The notes beneath the pieces are model-generated. The model did not search any database. It saw only the letters and a list, made by a program, of their open reading frames with translations, and was not told where the DNA came from. Positions 6,680 to 13,924 of a stretch of 17,122 bases of DNA are shown here, one piece after another (the first letter of the stretch is position 1; each line of letters opens with the position of its first letter). Made by a program: the position numbers and the translations under genes. Origin of the DNA: Lachnospiraceae bacterium (GTDB lineage Bacteria; Bacillota; Clostridia; Lachnospirales; Lachnospiraceae); assembly GCA_900770225.1 (NCBI GenBank), contig CAAGJU010000114.1, positions 1 through 17,122 on the forward strand, given 5' to 3'.

Positions 6680-7204
6680 ATTAACAACAGCAGAGGTAAC
6701 GACGTACAGATCAATGGACAGATCCGTGACCCGCAGGTACGAGTGATCGGACAGGACGGTGAGCAGCTCGGTGTTATGTCTTCAAGGGAAGCACTGCAGA
6801 GAGCACAGGATGCAGGTGTGGATCTTGTAAAGGTTTCACCCATGGCGAATCCGCCGGTATGCAAGATCATTGATTTTGGCAAATATCGTTATGAGCAGGC
6901 CCGCCGCAAAAAGGAGGCCCGCAGGAAGCAGCATATTGTGGATATCAAAGAGGTGCGCATGACGCCCAACATTGATACCAATGATCTCAATACGAAGATC
7001 TCCGCTGCAAGAAAATTCCTGGAAAAGGGCGATAAGGTGAAGGTGACGATCCGTTTCCGTGGACGTGAGATGGCGCATATGAACGCCAGCCGTCCGACCC
7101 TTGAAAATTTCGCCAAGCAGCTCGAGGACATTGCCGTGATCGAGAAGCAGCCGAAGATTGAAGGACGCAACATGAGCATCGTTCTCGGACAGAAAAAGAA
7201 GTAA
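6680..7204 (+). CDS. infC: translation initiation factor IF-3, ATT start codon
   Basis: 174 residues, the standard IF-3 length. The start is ATT at 6680, preceded by AAGGAGG (6665-6671) with an 8-base gap. The upstream in-frame ATG at 6623 has no ribosome binding site and adds non-homologous residues. The N-domain begins INGQIRDPQVRVI, contains DLVKVSPMANPPVCKIIDFGKY, then a Lys/Arg-rich linker (ARRKKEARRKQH) and the C-domain ending GRNMSIVLGQKKK. IF-3 binds the 30S subunit, prevents premature 50S joining and checks start-codon/initiator tRNA pairing. Rare start codons on infC are known in other bacteria to let IF-3 repress its own translation. First gene of infC-rpmI-rplT. Confidence 0.97.
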   Translation: MNNSRGNDVQINGQIRDPQVRVIGQDGEQLGVMSSREALQRAQDAGVDLVKVSPMANPPVCKIIDFGKYRYEQARRKKEARRKQHIVDIKEVRMTPNIDTNDLNTKISAARKFLEKGDKVKVTIRFRGREMAHMNASRPTLENFAKQLEDIAVIEKQPKIEGRNMSIVLGQKKK

Positions 7205-7227
7205 ACATTGTTAAGGAGGAACATATT

Positions 7228-7425
7228 ATGCCTAAGATGAAGACACGCCGCGCTGCGGCAAAACGCTTTGAAACTACCGGTACCGGTAAGATTGTCAGAC
7301 ATAAAGCATACAAGAGCCATATTCTGACCAAGAAGACCACAAAGAGAAAGAGAAACCTGAGAAAAGCAGCTGTTCTCGATCAGACAAACAGACGCCAGAT
7401 GAAGAGATGCATGCCTTACGCATAA
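7228..7425 (+). CDS. rpmI: 50S ribosomal protein L35
   Basis: 65 residues, rich in Lys and Arg, starting MPKMKTRRAAAKRFETTGTG and containing the family signature HILTKKTTKRKRNLR. Length is typical. ATG 7228 has a clear AAGGAGG ribosome binding site about 9 bases upstream and a 23-base gap from infC. L35 is a large-subunit protein bound to 23S rRNA. The order infC-rpmI-rplT is strongly conserved in bacteria. Confidence 0.98.
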   Translation: MPKMKTRRAAAKRFETTGTGKIVRHKAYKSHILTKKTTKRKRNLRKAAVLDQTNRRQMKRCMPYA

Positions 7426-7461
7426 GGCTGTTCATATTACCGGTTAAGGAGGATCATTAAA

Positions 7462-7830
7462 ATGGCAAGAATTAAAGGCGGCCTGAACGCCAAGAAGAAG
7501 CATAACAGAGTTCTTAAACTCGCTAAAGGTTACAGAGGAGCAAGAAGCAAACAGTATCGTGTCGCAAAACAGTCCGTTATGCGCGCACTGACTTCTTCCT
7601 ATGCAGGACGTAAGCAGAGAAAGCGTCAGTTCCGTCAGCTCTGGATCGCAAGAATCAATGCTGCAGCAAGAATTAACGGTCTTTCCTACAGCAAGTTCAT
7701 GTATGGTCTGAAGACTGCAGGGGTTGATCTGAACCGTAAGGTGCTCGCTGACATGGCAGTAACCGATAAGGAAGGATTCGCACAGCTCGCCGAGACAGCG
7801 AAGAAAGCTATCGCCGGCCAGCCTGCCTGA
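7462..7830 (+). CDS. rplT: 50S ribosomal protein L20
   Basis: 122 residues, starting MARIKGGLNAKKKHNRVLKL, with the conserved basic helix (YRGARSKQYRVAKQSVMRAL) and core RQLWIARINAAARINGLSYS. It is slightly longer than the usual ~118 because of a short Ala/Lys tail. L20 binds 23S rRNA early in 50S assembly. In Bacillus and E. coli it also represses its own operon through the leader mRNA, which fits the attenuator at 6395-6517. Ribosome binding site AAGGAGG precedes ATG 7462. It is the last gene of the operon. Confidence 0.98.
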   Translation: MARIKGGLNAKKKHNRVLKLAKGYRGARSKQYRVAKQSVMRALTSSYAGRKQRKRQFRQLWIARINAAARINGLSYSKFMYGLKTAGVDLNRKVLADMAVTDKEGFAQLAETAKKAIAGQPA

Positions 7831-7858
7831 GTTGTCGAATATTTTTAAGAAAAGATCA

Positions 7859-7898
7859 GAGCCGCGGATCCCGGTATTTACCGGACCGCGGCTCCTTG
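7859..7898 (+). terminator. strong hairpin after rplT, probable terminator
   Basis: A 9-bp GC-rich stem GAGCCGCGG (7859-7867) with CCGCGGCTC (7886-7894) encloses a second stem CCGGT/ACCGG (7871-7875, 7880-7884). It is very stable and lies 28 bases past the rplT stop. The downstream tract CTTGTGT is only partly T-rich, so intrinsic termination is likely but not certain. Confidence 0.55.
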
Positions 7899-8011
7899 TG
7901 TATAATGACGTGAAACAGACATTGATGAAAGCAGATCCTGATTGACTGCCAGGTATTCGGATTCCGCGCTATGGCGCTACATCCTCATACCTGTTGCCTT
8001 CGAAACCGCAT

Positions 8012-8049
8012 ACAGTCTCATACACACGCTTCGCGTGTGACGAGTCTGT
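8012..8049. other. long hairpin with TTC triloop in the rplT-aroC gap
   Basis: CACACGC (8023-8029)-TTC-GCGTGTG (8033-8039) is extended outward by CTCAT/ACGAG and ACAG/CTGT. On the minus strand the triloop reads GAA, and that strand continues ACTGTATGCG, also found in repeat family 2 at 17064-17073. It may be a diverged, inverted member of that family. The rest of the 309-base gap (7831-8139) holds the terminator hairpin above and the candidate aroC promoter. I see no gene in it. Confidence 0.5.
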
Positions 8050-8077
8050 CAGCGATTCAAAGAGTTTATACAGTATG

Positions 8078-8086
8078 TGGTATCAT
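8078..8086 (+). promoter_or_regulatory. candidate extended -10 promoter for aroC
   Basis: TGG followed by TATCAT (8081-8086) resembles an extended -10 element. No good -35 hexamer is present at 16-18 bases. It lies about 50 bases upstream of aroC. Another TATAAT at 7901-7906 also lacks a good -35. Confidence 0.35.
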
Positions 8087-8139
8087 ACGTATGACACCCA
8101 CATCAATGAAATGGTTGTTTATTGCAGAAGGAGGGACCT

Positions 8140-9237
8140 ATGGCGGGATCAACATTTGGAAGAGCATTCAGAGTCACCACATGGGGTGAATCCCATGGTA
8201 AAGGGATAGGTGTAGTGATCGACGGCTGCCCTGCGGGGCTTCCCCTGACAGAGGATGATATTCAGCCGTATATGGACCGCAGAAAGCCCGGACAGAGCCG
8301 GTATGCCACGCATCGGCAGGAATCCGACAGTGTCCACATCATGTCGGGGACATTTGAGGGAAAGACGACGGGTACACCCATCTCTCTGATGATTATCAAC
8401 ACCGATCAGCACTCAGCTGATTATTCGACGCTGAAAGATGTTTACCGCCCGGGTCACGGCGATTTTACTTACGATCAGAAGTACGGTTTCCGGGATTATC
8501 GCGGCGGCGGGCGTTCCTCCGGACGAGAGACAGTTGGCCGTGTAGCGGCGGGAGCTGTGGCATGTCAGCTGCTCCGTGAGTTCGGCATCGAGGTCATGGC
8601 CTGGACCAGTGCCATCGGGCCAATCAGGGCGAGAACCTTTGACAGAGATGAGATCAGAAGAAATCCGCTCTGTATGCCCGATGCGCAGGCGGCAACCAGG
8701 GCATCTGCCTATCTGGGACGCTGCATGTCGGAAAAAAATTCATCCGGCGGTATCATCGAATGCCGTGCGACGGGCGTGATGCCGGGACTCGGCGACCCCG
8801 TTTTTGACAAGCTGGATGCCAGACTCGCGCAGGCCATCATGTCCATCGGCGCTGTCAAGGGCGTAGAGATCGGAGACGGTTTTGCTGCGGCAGAGCATAC
8901 GGGCAGAGATGATAATGACGGCTTTACGACAGATGAGAACGGTGTGATCCGGCCGACGTCCAATCACGGCGGCGGCATGCTGGCCGGCATCAGCGACGGC
9001 GCCGATATTTTTCTCCGCTGTGCTGTCAAGGCTACGCCGTCCATCGCGCAGGCGCAGAATACGGTTCATACGGACGGAACGCCCGTCCGCATAGAAGTCA
9101 GGGGCCGTCATGATCCGGTCATCGTCCCGAGAGCAGTCGTGGTCGTTGAATCCATGACAGCCATTGTGCTGGCTGATGCGTTGCTCACAGGCACGACAGC
9201 GCGCCTGGACATGGTGAAACGCGCGTGGAACCGCTGA
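8140..9237 (+). CDS. aroC: chorismate synthase
   Basis: 365 residues, the usual length. Signatures: GRAFRVTTWGESHG at 7-20, the Arg-rich RPGHGDFTYDQKYG region, DYRGGGRSSGRET and the later SNHGGGMLAGISDG. The enzyme converts 5-enolpyruvylshikimate-3-phosphate to chorismate using reduced FMN, the last step of the shikimate pathway, in the cytoplasm. Start ATG 8140 follows AAGGAGG by about 6 bases; a frame open from 8122 would include that ribosome binding site and is rejected. The gene stands alone between two hairpin-rich gaps, so it is probably monocistronic. Confidence 0.97.
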   Translation: MAGSTFGRAFRVTTWGESHGKGIGVVIDGCPAGLPLTEDDIQPYMDRRKPGQSRYATHRQESDSVHIMSGTFEGKTTGTPISLMIINTDQHSADYSTLKDVYRPGHGDFTYDQKYGFRDYRGGGRSSGRETVGRVAAGAVACQLLREFGIEVMAWTSAIGPIRARTFDRDEIRRNPLCMPDAQAATRASAYLGRCMSEKNSSGGIIECRATGVMPGLGDPVFDKLDARLAQAIMSIGAVKGVEIGDGFAAAEHTGRDDNDGFTTDENGVIRPTSNHGGGMLAGISDGADIFLRCAVKATPSIAQAQNTVHTDGTPVRIEVRGRHDPVIVPRAVVVVESMTAIVLADALLTGTTARLDMVKRAWNR

Positions 9238-9242
9238 TGTTT

Positions 9243-9312
9243 ACATGCATAAATTTCTGCGTGTGACTGCACGCGTAACATGCACAAATTTCTGTGTGTC
9301 TGCACACGCGTA
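9243..9312. repeat. two tandem 35-bp repeats after aroC
   Basis: Units 9243-9277 and 9278-9312 begin ACATGCA and share AAATTTCTG and ACGCGTA, with scattered changes. Each can fold a small hairpin: GCGTG/CACGC in the first and GTGTG/CACAC in the second, so the stem is kept although its sequence changes. They start 6 bases past the aroC stop. Confidence 0.65.
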
Positions 9313-9315
9313 AAA

Positions 9316-9357
9316 CAGCAGGCAGGCACACTTTTTTTGCACGCATGCCAGCTGCTG
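9316..9357. terminator. possible terminator-like hairpin region after aroC
   Basis: CAGCAG (9316-9321) can pair with CTGCTG (9352-9357) and GGCA (9325-9328) with TGCC (9346-9349). The seven-T run (9332-9338) falls in the loop, not after the stem, so this is not a standard terminator. The T run could instead serve the repeat hairpins upstream. Function is uncertain. Confidence 0.3.
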
Positions 9358-9364
9358 ACATGAA

Positions 9365-9403
9365 TACGTCTCGTTGACAAATCAGGAGACGTACTCTTAT
9401 AAT
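9365..9403 (+). promoter_or_regulatory. consensus sigma-A promoter with overlapping palindromic operator
   Basis: TTGACA (9374-9379) and TATAAT (9398-9403), spaced 18 bases, both match consensus fully. A perfect 8-bp inverted repeat, TACGTCTC (9365-9372) and GAGACGTA (9386-9393), flanks the -35 box with centres about 21 bp apart. That is the geometry of a dimeric regulator site, which would block the polymerase. The promoter should drive the rhomboid-like gene at 9458 and the decarboxylase gene after it. Confidence 0.8.
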
Positions 9404-9457
9404 GACGTGTAATGCGCAGGGGGAGATTCCGGTGATGTCCACACGAAAGGAACTGGA

Positions 9458-10537
9458 ATGAACATACTTGACAGACTGGAAAGAAAATTCGGAAGTCATG
9501 CGATACAGCATCTGACGCCGATCATCATCGTCACCTATGTGACAGGATATATTCTGCAGCTGATGGGCAGTGCGACAGGCTCGAGTCCGCTGGCCCTGCT
9601 GAGCTTTTCACCGACGCTGATCGCAAGAGGACAGGTCTGGCGTATCGTCACCTGGATCCTTATGCCGCCGTCATCGCTGTCCATCTGGACGTTGCTGATG
9701 CTTTTCTGTATTTATCAGCAGGGCGTGATGCTGGAGCAGGTATGGGGAGATTTTAAATTCGATTTCTATATTTTTAACGGTCTGATCCTTACGGTAATCG
9801 CGGGCTTCATCGCCTATACCATCAGTCCGATGGAAGTCGAGTTTTACAGTCTGTCCTTCTCTACCTATTACATCAGTCTGTCGGTATTTCTCGGCCTGGC
9901 TCTGACCTTTCCGAATATGGAATTCCGTTTCATGTTCCTGATACCGATCAAGGCCAAATACCTGGTGATCTTTTACGGGGCTTATCTGCTCTATGTACTG
10001 ATCGCCGGAAACTCGGTCGTACTGGGTGCGATGATCCTCGCATCGGCTGCCAATATGGCACTGTTTTTCTTCCTCTACAGGAAGGGCCCCAGCCTGACCA
10101 GGTCACAGCGGAAGACGCGGAATAATTACCGAAAATTTATGCGTCAGAACCGCAGATCGGGCGAAAAAATAGATCGCACGACATTTGGCGGGCAGAGCAA
10201 CACCGGCTATGGGCAGAACGGCTACGGACCAGACAACAGTGGCTACGGCCAGAACGGCTACGGACCGGACAACAATGGCTATGGACAGAACGGCTACGGG
10301 CAGAATGGCTATGGCCAGCAGCAGAATTATGACAGCAGTGCGGGGTCGCGTGATACGTCCGGCCAGCGCATGAGAGGATATGGAAATGGGAAAGGCCGTC
10401 AGCCGATCCACCGCTGTACAGTCTGCGGAAGAACAGAGCTCGATGATCCGACGCTGGAATTCCGCTACTGTTCGAAATGTAAGGGAAATCACGAATACTG
10501 TATGGATCATCTGTATAATCATGTTCATATTCAATGA
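9458..10537 (+). CDS. rhomboid-fold membrane protein with Gly/Tyr/Gln-rich tail and C-terminal zinc-binding domain
   Basis: 359 residues. About six membrane segments lie between 20 and 207, with the rhomboid-superfamily signature GQVWRIVTWILMPP at 58-71. The serine-protease motif GxSG is not seen, nor a clear catalytic His pair, so it is probably a pseudoprotease. Residues 208-245 are basic. Residues 249-287 are GYGQN/GYGPDN repeats. Residues 320-357 have C320, C323, C338, C341, C348, H351, H355 and H357, enough ligands for one or two zinc ions. The tail and zinc domain are probably cytoplasmic. Start ATG 9458 follows GAAAGGAA. It overlaps the frame of the next gene and shares its transcript. 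Role unknown; membrane quality control or scaffolding is conceivable. Confidence 0.78.
   Translation: MNILDRLERKFGSHAIQHLTPIIIVTYVTGYILQLMGSATGSSPLALLSFSPTLIARGQVWRIVTWILMPPSSLSIWTLLMLFCIYQQGVMLEQVWGDFKFDFYIFNGLILTVIAGFIAYTISPMEVEFYSLSFSTYYISLSVFLGLALTFPNMEFRFMFLIPIKAKYLVIFYGAYLLYVLIAGNSVVLGAMILASAANMALFFFLYRKGPSLTRSQRKTRNNYRKFMRQNRRSGEKIDRTTFGGQSNTGYGQNGYGPDNSGYGQNGYGPDNNGYGQNGYGQNGYGQQQNYDSSAGSRDTSGQRMRGYGNGKGRQPIHRCTVCGRTELDDPTLEFRYCSKCKGNHEYCMDHLYNHVHIQ
10205..10319 (+). repeat. 36-bp tandem repeats encoding GYGQNGYGPDN units
   Basis: Unit 1 is 10205-10240, unit 2 is 10241-10276, and a shorter third unit runs 10277 to about 10319. They are over 85% alike by eye at the DNA level, which suggests recent expansion and likely length variation between strains. 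Confidence 0.8.
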
Positions 10538-10554
10538 GAGGATGGGAAACTGTC

Positions 10555-11841
10555 ATGAGTGAATACCGTAAGGTACCTTTTGTCACAAAGGAAAAACTGG
10601 AAGAGATCATTGCCGATGTACCGACGCCTTTTCATATCTATGATGAAAAAGGTATTCGTGAGAACGCGCGTGCGGTGAAAGAGGCTTTCGCATGGAACAA
10701 GGGGTTCCGCGAGTATTTTGCCGTCAAAGCGACGCCTACGCCGGCGCTGATCCACATTCTCGGTGAGTATGACTGCGGGTGCGACTGTTCCTCGATGACT
10801 GAGCTGATGCTCTCAGAGGCTATGGGATTCGACGGCAATCACATCATGTTTTCTTCCAATGATACGCCGGCGGAGGAATATCAGAAGGCCTACGATATGG
10901 GCGCCATCATCAATCTGGATGATATTACGGCCATTGATGTGTTTGAAAAAAAGGTTGGAAAGTTCCCGAAGAGAATGTGCTGTCGTTTCAATCCGGGTGG
11001 ACTTTTTGCCATGTCCAATGGCATCATGGACAATCCGGGCGATTCCAAATACGGCATGACGACAGAGCAGCTGTTCGAAGCCTTCCGCATTCTGAAATCA
11101 AAGGGCGTTGAAGAGTTCGGTGTTCATGCGTTCCTCTGCAGCAACACCGTGACGAACGAGTATTATCCGAAGCTTGCCGACATTCTTTTCCGTCTCGCGG
11201 TAAAACTGCAGAAGGAAACAGGCTGCCATATTACTTTTATCAATCTGTCCGGCGGTGTCGGCATTCCCTACGAGCCGTGGCAGCAGCCAAATGACATCCG
11301 TGCGATCGGTGCCGGCGTCGAGGAAGTCTACAACAAGATCCTTGTTCCCGCGGGCATGGGCGATGTGTCCATCTACACGGAGATGGGACGCTTTATGATG
11401 GGACCGTACGGCGGACTTGTTACGAAGTGCATCAACCAGAAACATATTTACAAGGAGTATATCGGTGTGGACGCGTGTGCGTGCAACCTGATGCGTCCTG
11501 CCATGTACGGCGCTTATCACCATATCACCGTCATGGGCAAGGAAAATGCGGACTGCGACCACAAATACGATGTAACAGGATCGCTCTGCGAGAACAACGA
11601 CAAGTTTGCTGTGGACCGCATGCTGCCGGAGATCAATGTCGGCGATATTCTCTTTATCCATGATACCGGCGCACATGGTTTTTCCATGGGCTATAACTAC
11701 AACGGCAAACTGTGGTCAGCGGAGATCCTGCTGAAGGAAGACGGAAGCTGGGAGATGATCCGCCGGCCGGAGACGCCGAAGGATTATTTCGCTACGTTGG
11801 ATTTCACGCCGGAATATAAGAAAATGTTCGGTGACGCGTAA
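10555..11841 (+). CDS. lysA: diaminopimelate decarboxylase-like PLP enzyme (fold type III)
   Basis: 428 residues from ATG 10555, which follows GAGGATGGG; ATG 10534 overlaps the previous stop and lacks a site. The PLP lysine is K58 (YFAVKATPTP), the glycine loop is SGGVGIPYEP at 232-241, and the active-site Cys is C345 (GSLCENND), with HDTGAHG at 369-375. These match diaminopimelate/ornithine-type decarboxylases. The usual HxGSQ is HAFLCSN (191-197) and the usual EPGR is EMGR (276-279), so it is a divergent branch. The expected reaction is meso-diaminopimelate to L-lysine plus CO2. Substrate is inferred, and another basic amino acid is possible. Likely co-transcribed with the rhomboid-like gene (18-base gap). 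Confidence 0.78.
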   Translation: MSEYRKVPFVTKEKLEEIIADVPTPFHIYDEKGIRENARAVKEAFAWNKGFREYFAVKATPTPALIHILGEYDCGCDCSSMTELMLSEAMGFDGNHIMFSSNDTPAEEYQKAYDMGAIINLDDITAIDVFEKKVGKFPKRMCCRFNPGGLFAMSNGIMDNPGDSKYGMTTEQLFEAFRILKSKGVEEFGVHAFLCSNTVTNEYYPKLADILFRLAVKLQKETGCHITFINLSGGVGIPYEPWQQPNDIRAIGAGVEEVYNKILVPAGMGDVSIYTEMGRFMMGPYGGLVTKCINQKHIYKEYIGVDACACNLMRPAMYGAYHHITVMGKENADCDHKYDVTGSLCENNDKFAVDRMLPEINVGDILFIHDTGAHGFSMGYNYNGKLWSAEILLKEDGSWEMIRRPETPKDYFATLDFTPEYKKMFGDA

Positions 11842-11853
11842 TAGAACGGGGGT

Positions 11854-11868
11854 ATGCGCGAACCGCAT
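11854..11868 (+). terminator. weak hairpin after the decarboxylase gene
   Basis: ATGCG/CGCAT with a 5-base loop, followed by TTCATTTC. The stem is short, so termination would be weak. A second hairpin GGTAAA/TTTACC (11885-11890, 11911-11916) lies in the same gap. Neither can be given a function. Confidence 0.25.
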
Positions 11869-11954
11869 TTCATTTCAGGGGAGAGGTAAAGTCTTTGGGA
11901 TGGCCTGTCTTTTACCAGTGATGAATACAAATCATCAGGGAACGGAGGGTCACT

Positions 11955-13487
11955 ATGCAGAATAACAGGGATACAGATAAAATAAAAAACAAAAAGAAAT
12001 TCGGCGCAGGGCACGTAGCATTGATCATCGGCCTTGCCCTGCTTGCAGCGGCGCTGATCGGCGCGCTTGCATTCCAGAATTACTGGAACAGGGAAAAAGA
12101 GCGGGAGACATTTCTGGATGGCACTACGATCAACGGCAGTGATGTCTCGGGAAAGACGCCGGAAGAAGTAACAGAAGCTCTGGCGGAGCAGTGCACGGAT
12201 TTTTCCGTGGAGATTGATGAAAACGGCACCGCTGTTCTGACCGGTACTGCGTCGCAGTTCGGTTATACGCCGGATACGCAGGCGCTTTCGGAAAAGCTGC
12301 AGAATGCTCTGAAGGCACAGACCTCAGATTTTGCACACATGATGCAGCTGAAGAGGACCGGTGAGTCACTCACAGAGACGATGACCTGGGCTTTTGATGA
12401 GAGTACGTTTGACAGTTTTGTGCAGTCAGCGAATTTTTCCGTGCCGCGGACGGCGACGCAGGATCCCGAGCTGACGCAGAGTGATGACGGTACCTATACG
12501 GTTACGGACGGAAGCAAGGGCAATGAGGTGGATGACACCGCCCTGCAGTCATTTGTCAAAGAGCAGATCGATCAGGCTGTTGCGAACGGAACAGAAGAGA
12601 GCGGCGTGACGATGACGCTGCCAGACAGCGTATATGCTTCGGCGGATCCGGATGAATCGCTGAAGACGTCGCTGCAGCAGGAAGCCGATGAAAAAAATAA
12701 AGCAGCTGTTCTGGATAAATACCAGAATATGTCTGTGACCTACGAATTCGGCACACAGACGGAAGTCCTCGATGCAGATACGATCATGGGCTGGCTCAGC
12801 GTCGGCGATGATGGAAGCATCACGGTGGATCAGGATGCTGTCTCTTCTTATGTGAGCAATCTGGCTTCGAAATACAATACACGGTATATTGCGAGAACTT
12901 TTACCGCGACAGACGGCGAGCAGATCAGCTTCAGCGCCGGTTCGGTGGAATACGGCTACACCATTGATCAGGACGCCGAATGCAAGCAGCTCACGGCGGA
13001 CATTGAAGCCGGTGAGCCGGTGTCAAGGGAGCCGGAGTATATCCAGACAAACGATTATGGCAATCCGCTGTATCTGGGCCGGGAGGGCACGGATGATCTG
13101 AACGGAACCTACGTCGAGGTGGATATCAGCTCGCAGCATATCTGGTTCTACAAGAACGGAACACTGGTAGTGGACAGCGACTGTGTGACCGGTGATGCAT
13201 CGAAAGGGTTTGACACGGAGATCGGTATTTTCCCGCTCGCCTATAAGGAGAGCCCTTCCGTACTGACCGGTCAGAATGCCAACGGCAATGATTATGAAAC
13301 CAAGGTTTCATTCTGGATGCCTTTCTTCGAAGGGCAGGGTCTGCATGATGCCACCTGGCGTTCGGCATTCGGCGGTGATATCTACAAGACGAATGGTTCG
13401 CATGGATGCGTGAATCTGCCTTATGATACGGCGGAAAAGATTTACGACAACATCGATGCGGGGACGGCTATCGTGATTCATGAATGA
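11955..13487 (+). CDS. membrane-anchored L,D-transpeptidase (YkuD family) with peptidoglycan-binding N-terminal region
   Basis: 510 residues. A basic N-terminus and a membrane segment at 19-40 give an N-in anchor. Residues 52-355 form two repeated alpha/beta modules of the kind found before YkuD domains in clostridia (VanW/PG_binding_4-like; each has a KTPEEV or DQDA-type helix). The YkuD catalytic domain is at 385-509, with H464 in GLHDATWR and SHGCVNLP at 482-489 (catalytic C485). It makes 3-3 cross-links in peptidoglycan or attaches proteins, outside the membrane. All catalytic residues are present. The ribosome binding site CGGAGGG lies 5 bases before ATG 11955. Confidence 0.93.
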   Translation: MQNNRDTDKIKNKKKFGAGHVALIIGLALLAAALIGALAFQNYWNREKERETFLDGTTINGSDVSGKTPEEVTEALAEQCTDFSVEIDENGTAVLTGTASQFGYTPDTQALSEKLQNALKAQTSDFAHMMQLKRTGESLTETMTWAFDESTFDSFVQSANFSVPRTATQDPELTQSDDGTYTVTDGSKGNEVDDTALQSFVKEQIDQAVANGTEESGVTMTLPDSVYASADPDESLKTSLQQEADEKNKAAVLDKYQNMSVTYEFGTQTEVLDADTIMGWLSVGDDGSITVDQDAVSSYVSNLASKYNTRYIARTFTATDGEQISFSAGSVEYGYTIDQDAECKQLTADIEAGEPVSREPEYIQTNDYGNPLYLGREGTDDLNGTYVEVDISSQHIWFYKNGTLVVDSDCVTGDASKGFDTEIGIFPLAYKESPSVLTGQNANGNDYETKVSFWMPFFEGQGLHDATWRSAFGGDIYKTNGSHGCVNLPYDTAEKIYDNIDAGTAIVIHE

Positions 13488-13490
13488 TGT

Positions 13491-13636
13491 TTCAGGATAC
13501 AGATGCCTCCACCCGCAACACGCTCTCGCTCGTCCTCGACGCAGCGGTGGTAAGTTTGCCCATCGGCTGCGCCTCGGGCGCACTAACCACCGGCGTCTGC
13601 GGATGGTTGCGGGTTGGAAGCATCTGTACCTCTGGA
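13491..13636. repeat. full copy of inverted-repeat element family 1 (146 bp)
   Basis: Left end TTCAGGATACAGATG to ACCCGCAAC (13491-13519); right end GGTTGCGGG to CATCTGTACCTCTGGA (13605-13636). They are imperfect inverted repeats. The 44 bases at 13585-13628 are identical to 6221-6264. The inner part differs from the copy at 6071 and is about 57 bases shorter. It begins 4 bases after the transpeptidase stop codon and is followed by TCTTTTAC, so it may also end that transcript. Confidence 0.8.
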
Positions 13637-13692
13637 ATCTTTTACAATCATGATCAGGCGACAGTAGCTGAGATACATTACGAAAAGTCTGC

Positions 13693-13722
13693 TTCACAAA
13701 TGATACCCGCCTGTGATAAAAT
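13693..13722 (+). promoter_or_regulatory. probable promoter of tRNA-Leu
   Basis: -35 TTCACA (13693-13698, 5 of 6), an 18-base spacer, TG at 13714-13715 and -10 TAAAAT (13717-13722, 5 of 6), about 40 bases upstream of the tRNA. This is a good extended sigma-A promoter. Confidence 0.7.
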
Positions 13723-13761
13723 GCATAAAGTATGCGGCAGCTGAGATATGCTGCCGCGTAT

Positions 13762-13845
13762 GCCGGCGTGTTGGAACTGGTAGACGAGGCGGACTCAAAA
13801 TCCGCTGATAGAAATATCGTGCGGGTTCGATTCCCGCCGCCGGCA
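13762..13845 (+). tRNA. tRNA-Leu (anticodon CAA)
   Basis: 84 bases. Acceptor stem GCCGGCG (13762-13768) with CGCCGGC (13838-13844) and discriminator A. Anticodon stem GCGGA/TCCGC with loop CTCAAAA, so anticodon CAA, reading UUG. A long variable arm marks a class II tRNA, and the T arm is GCGGG-TTCGATT-CCCGC. CCA is not encoded and would be added later. Confidence 0.96.
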
Positions 13846-13853
13846 GTGAAACT

Positions 13854-13898
13854 AAGCCTCGGAGATCCTTGCAAATGAAGGATCTCCGGGCTTTCTTT
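13854..13898 (+). terminator. intrinsic terminator after tRNA-Leu
   Basis: AAGCC plus CGGAGATCCTT (13860-13870) pair with AAGGATCTCCG (13878-13888) plus GGCTT, loop GCAAATG. It is followed by CTTTCTTT. Strong stem of about 16 bp with one bulged T. Confidence 0.85.
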
Positions 13899-13924
13899 GT
13901 ATCTGCTTTGGGGCGCATGTAGAG

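Noticed and set aside
7897..7906. TATAAT as the main aroC promoter
   Set aside because: The -10 is perfect, but the base positions for a -35 fall in the terminator hairpin and read TTACCG or similar, and the distance to aroC is over 230 bases.
10103..10610. Overlapping minus-strand frames in the rhomboid tail
   Set aside because: They are reversals of the 36-bp GYGQN repeat, with no start signals.
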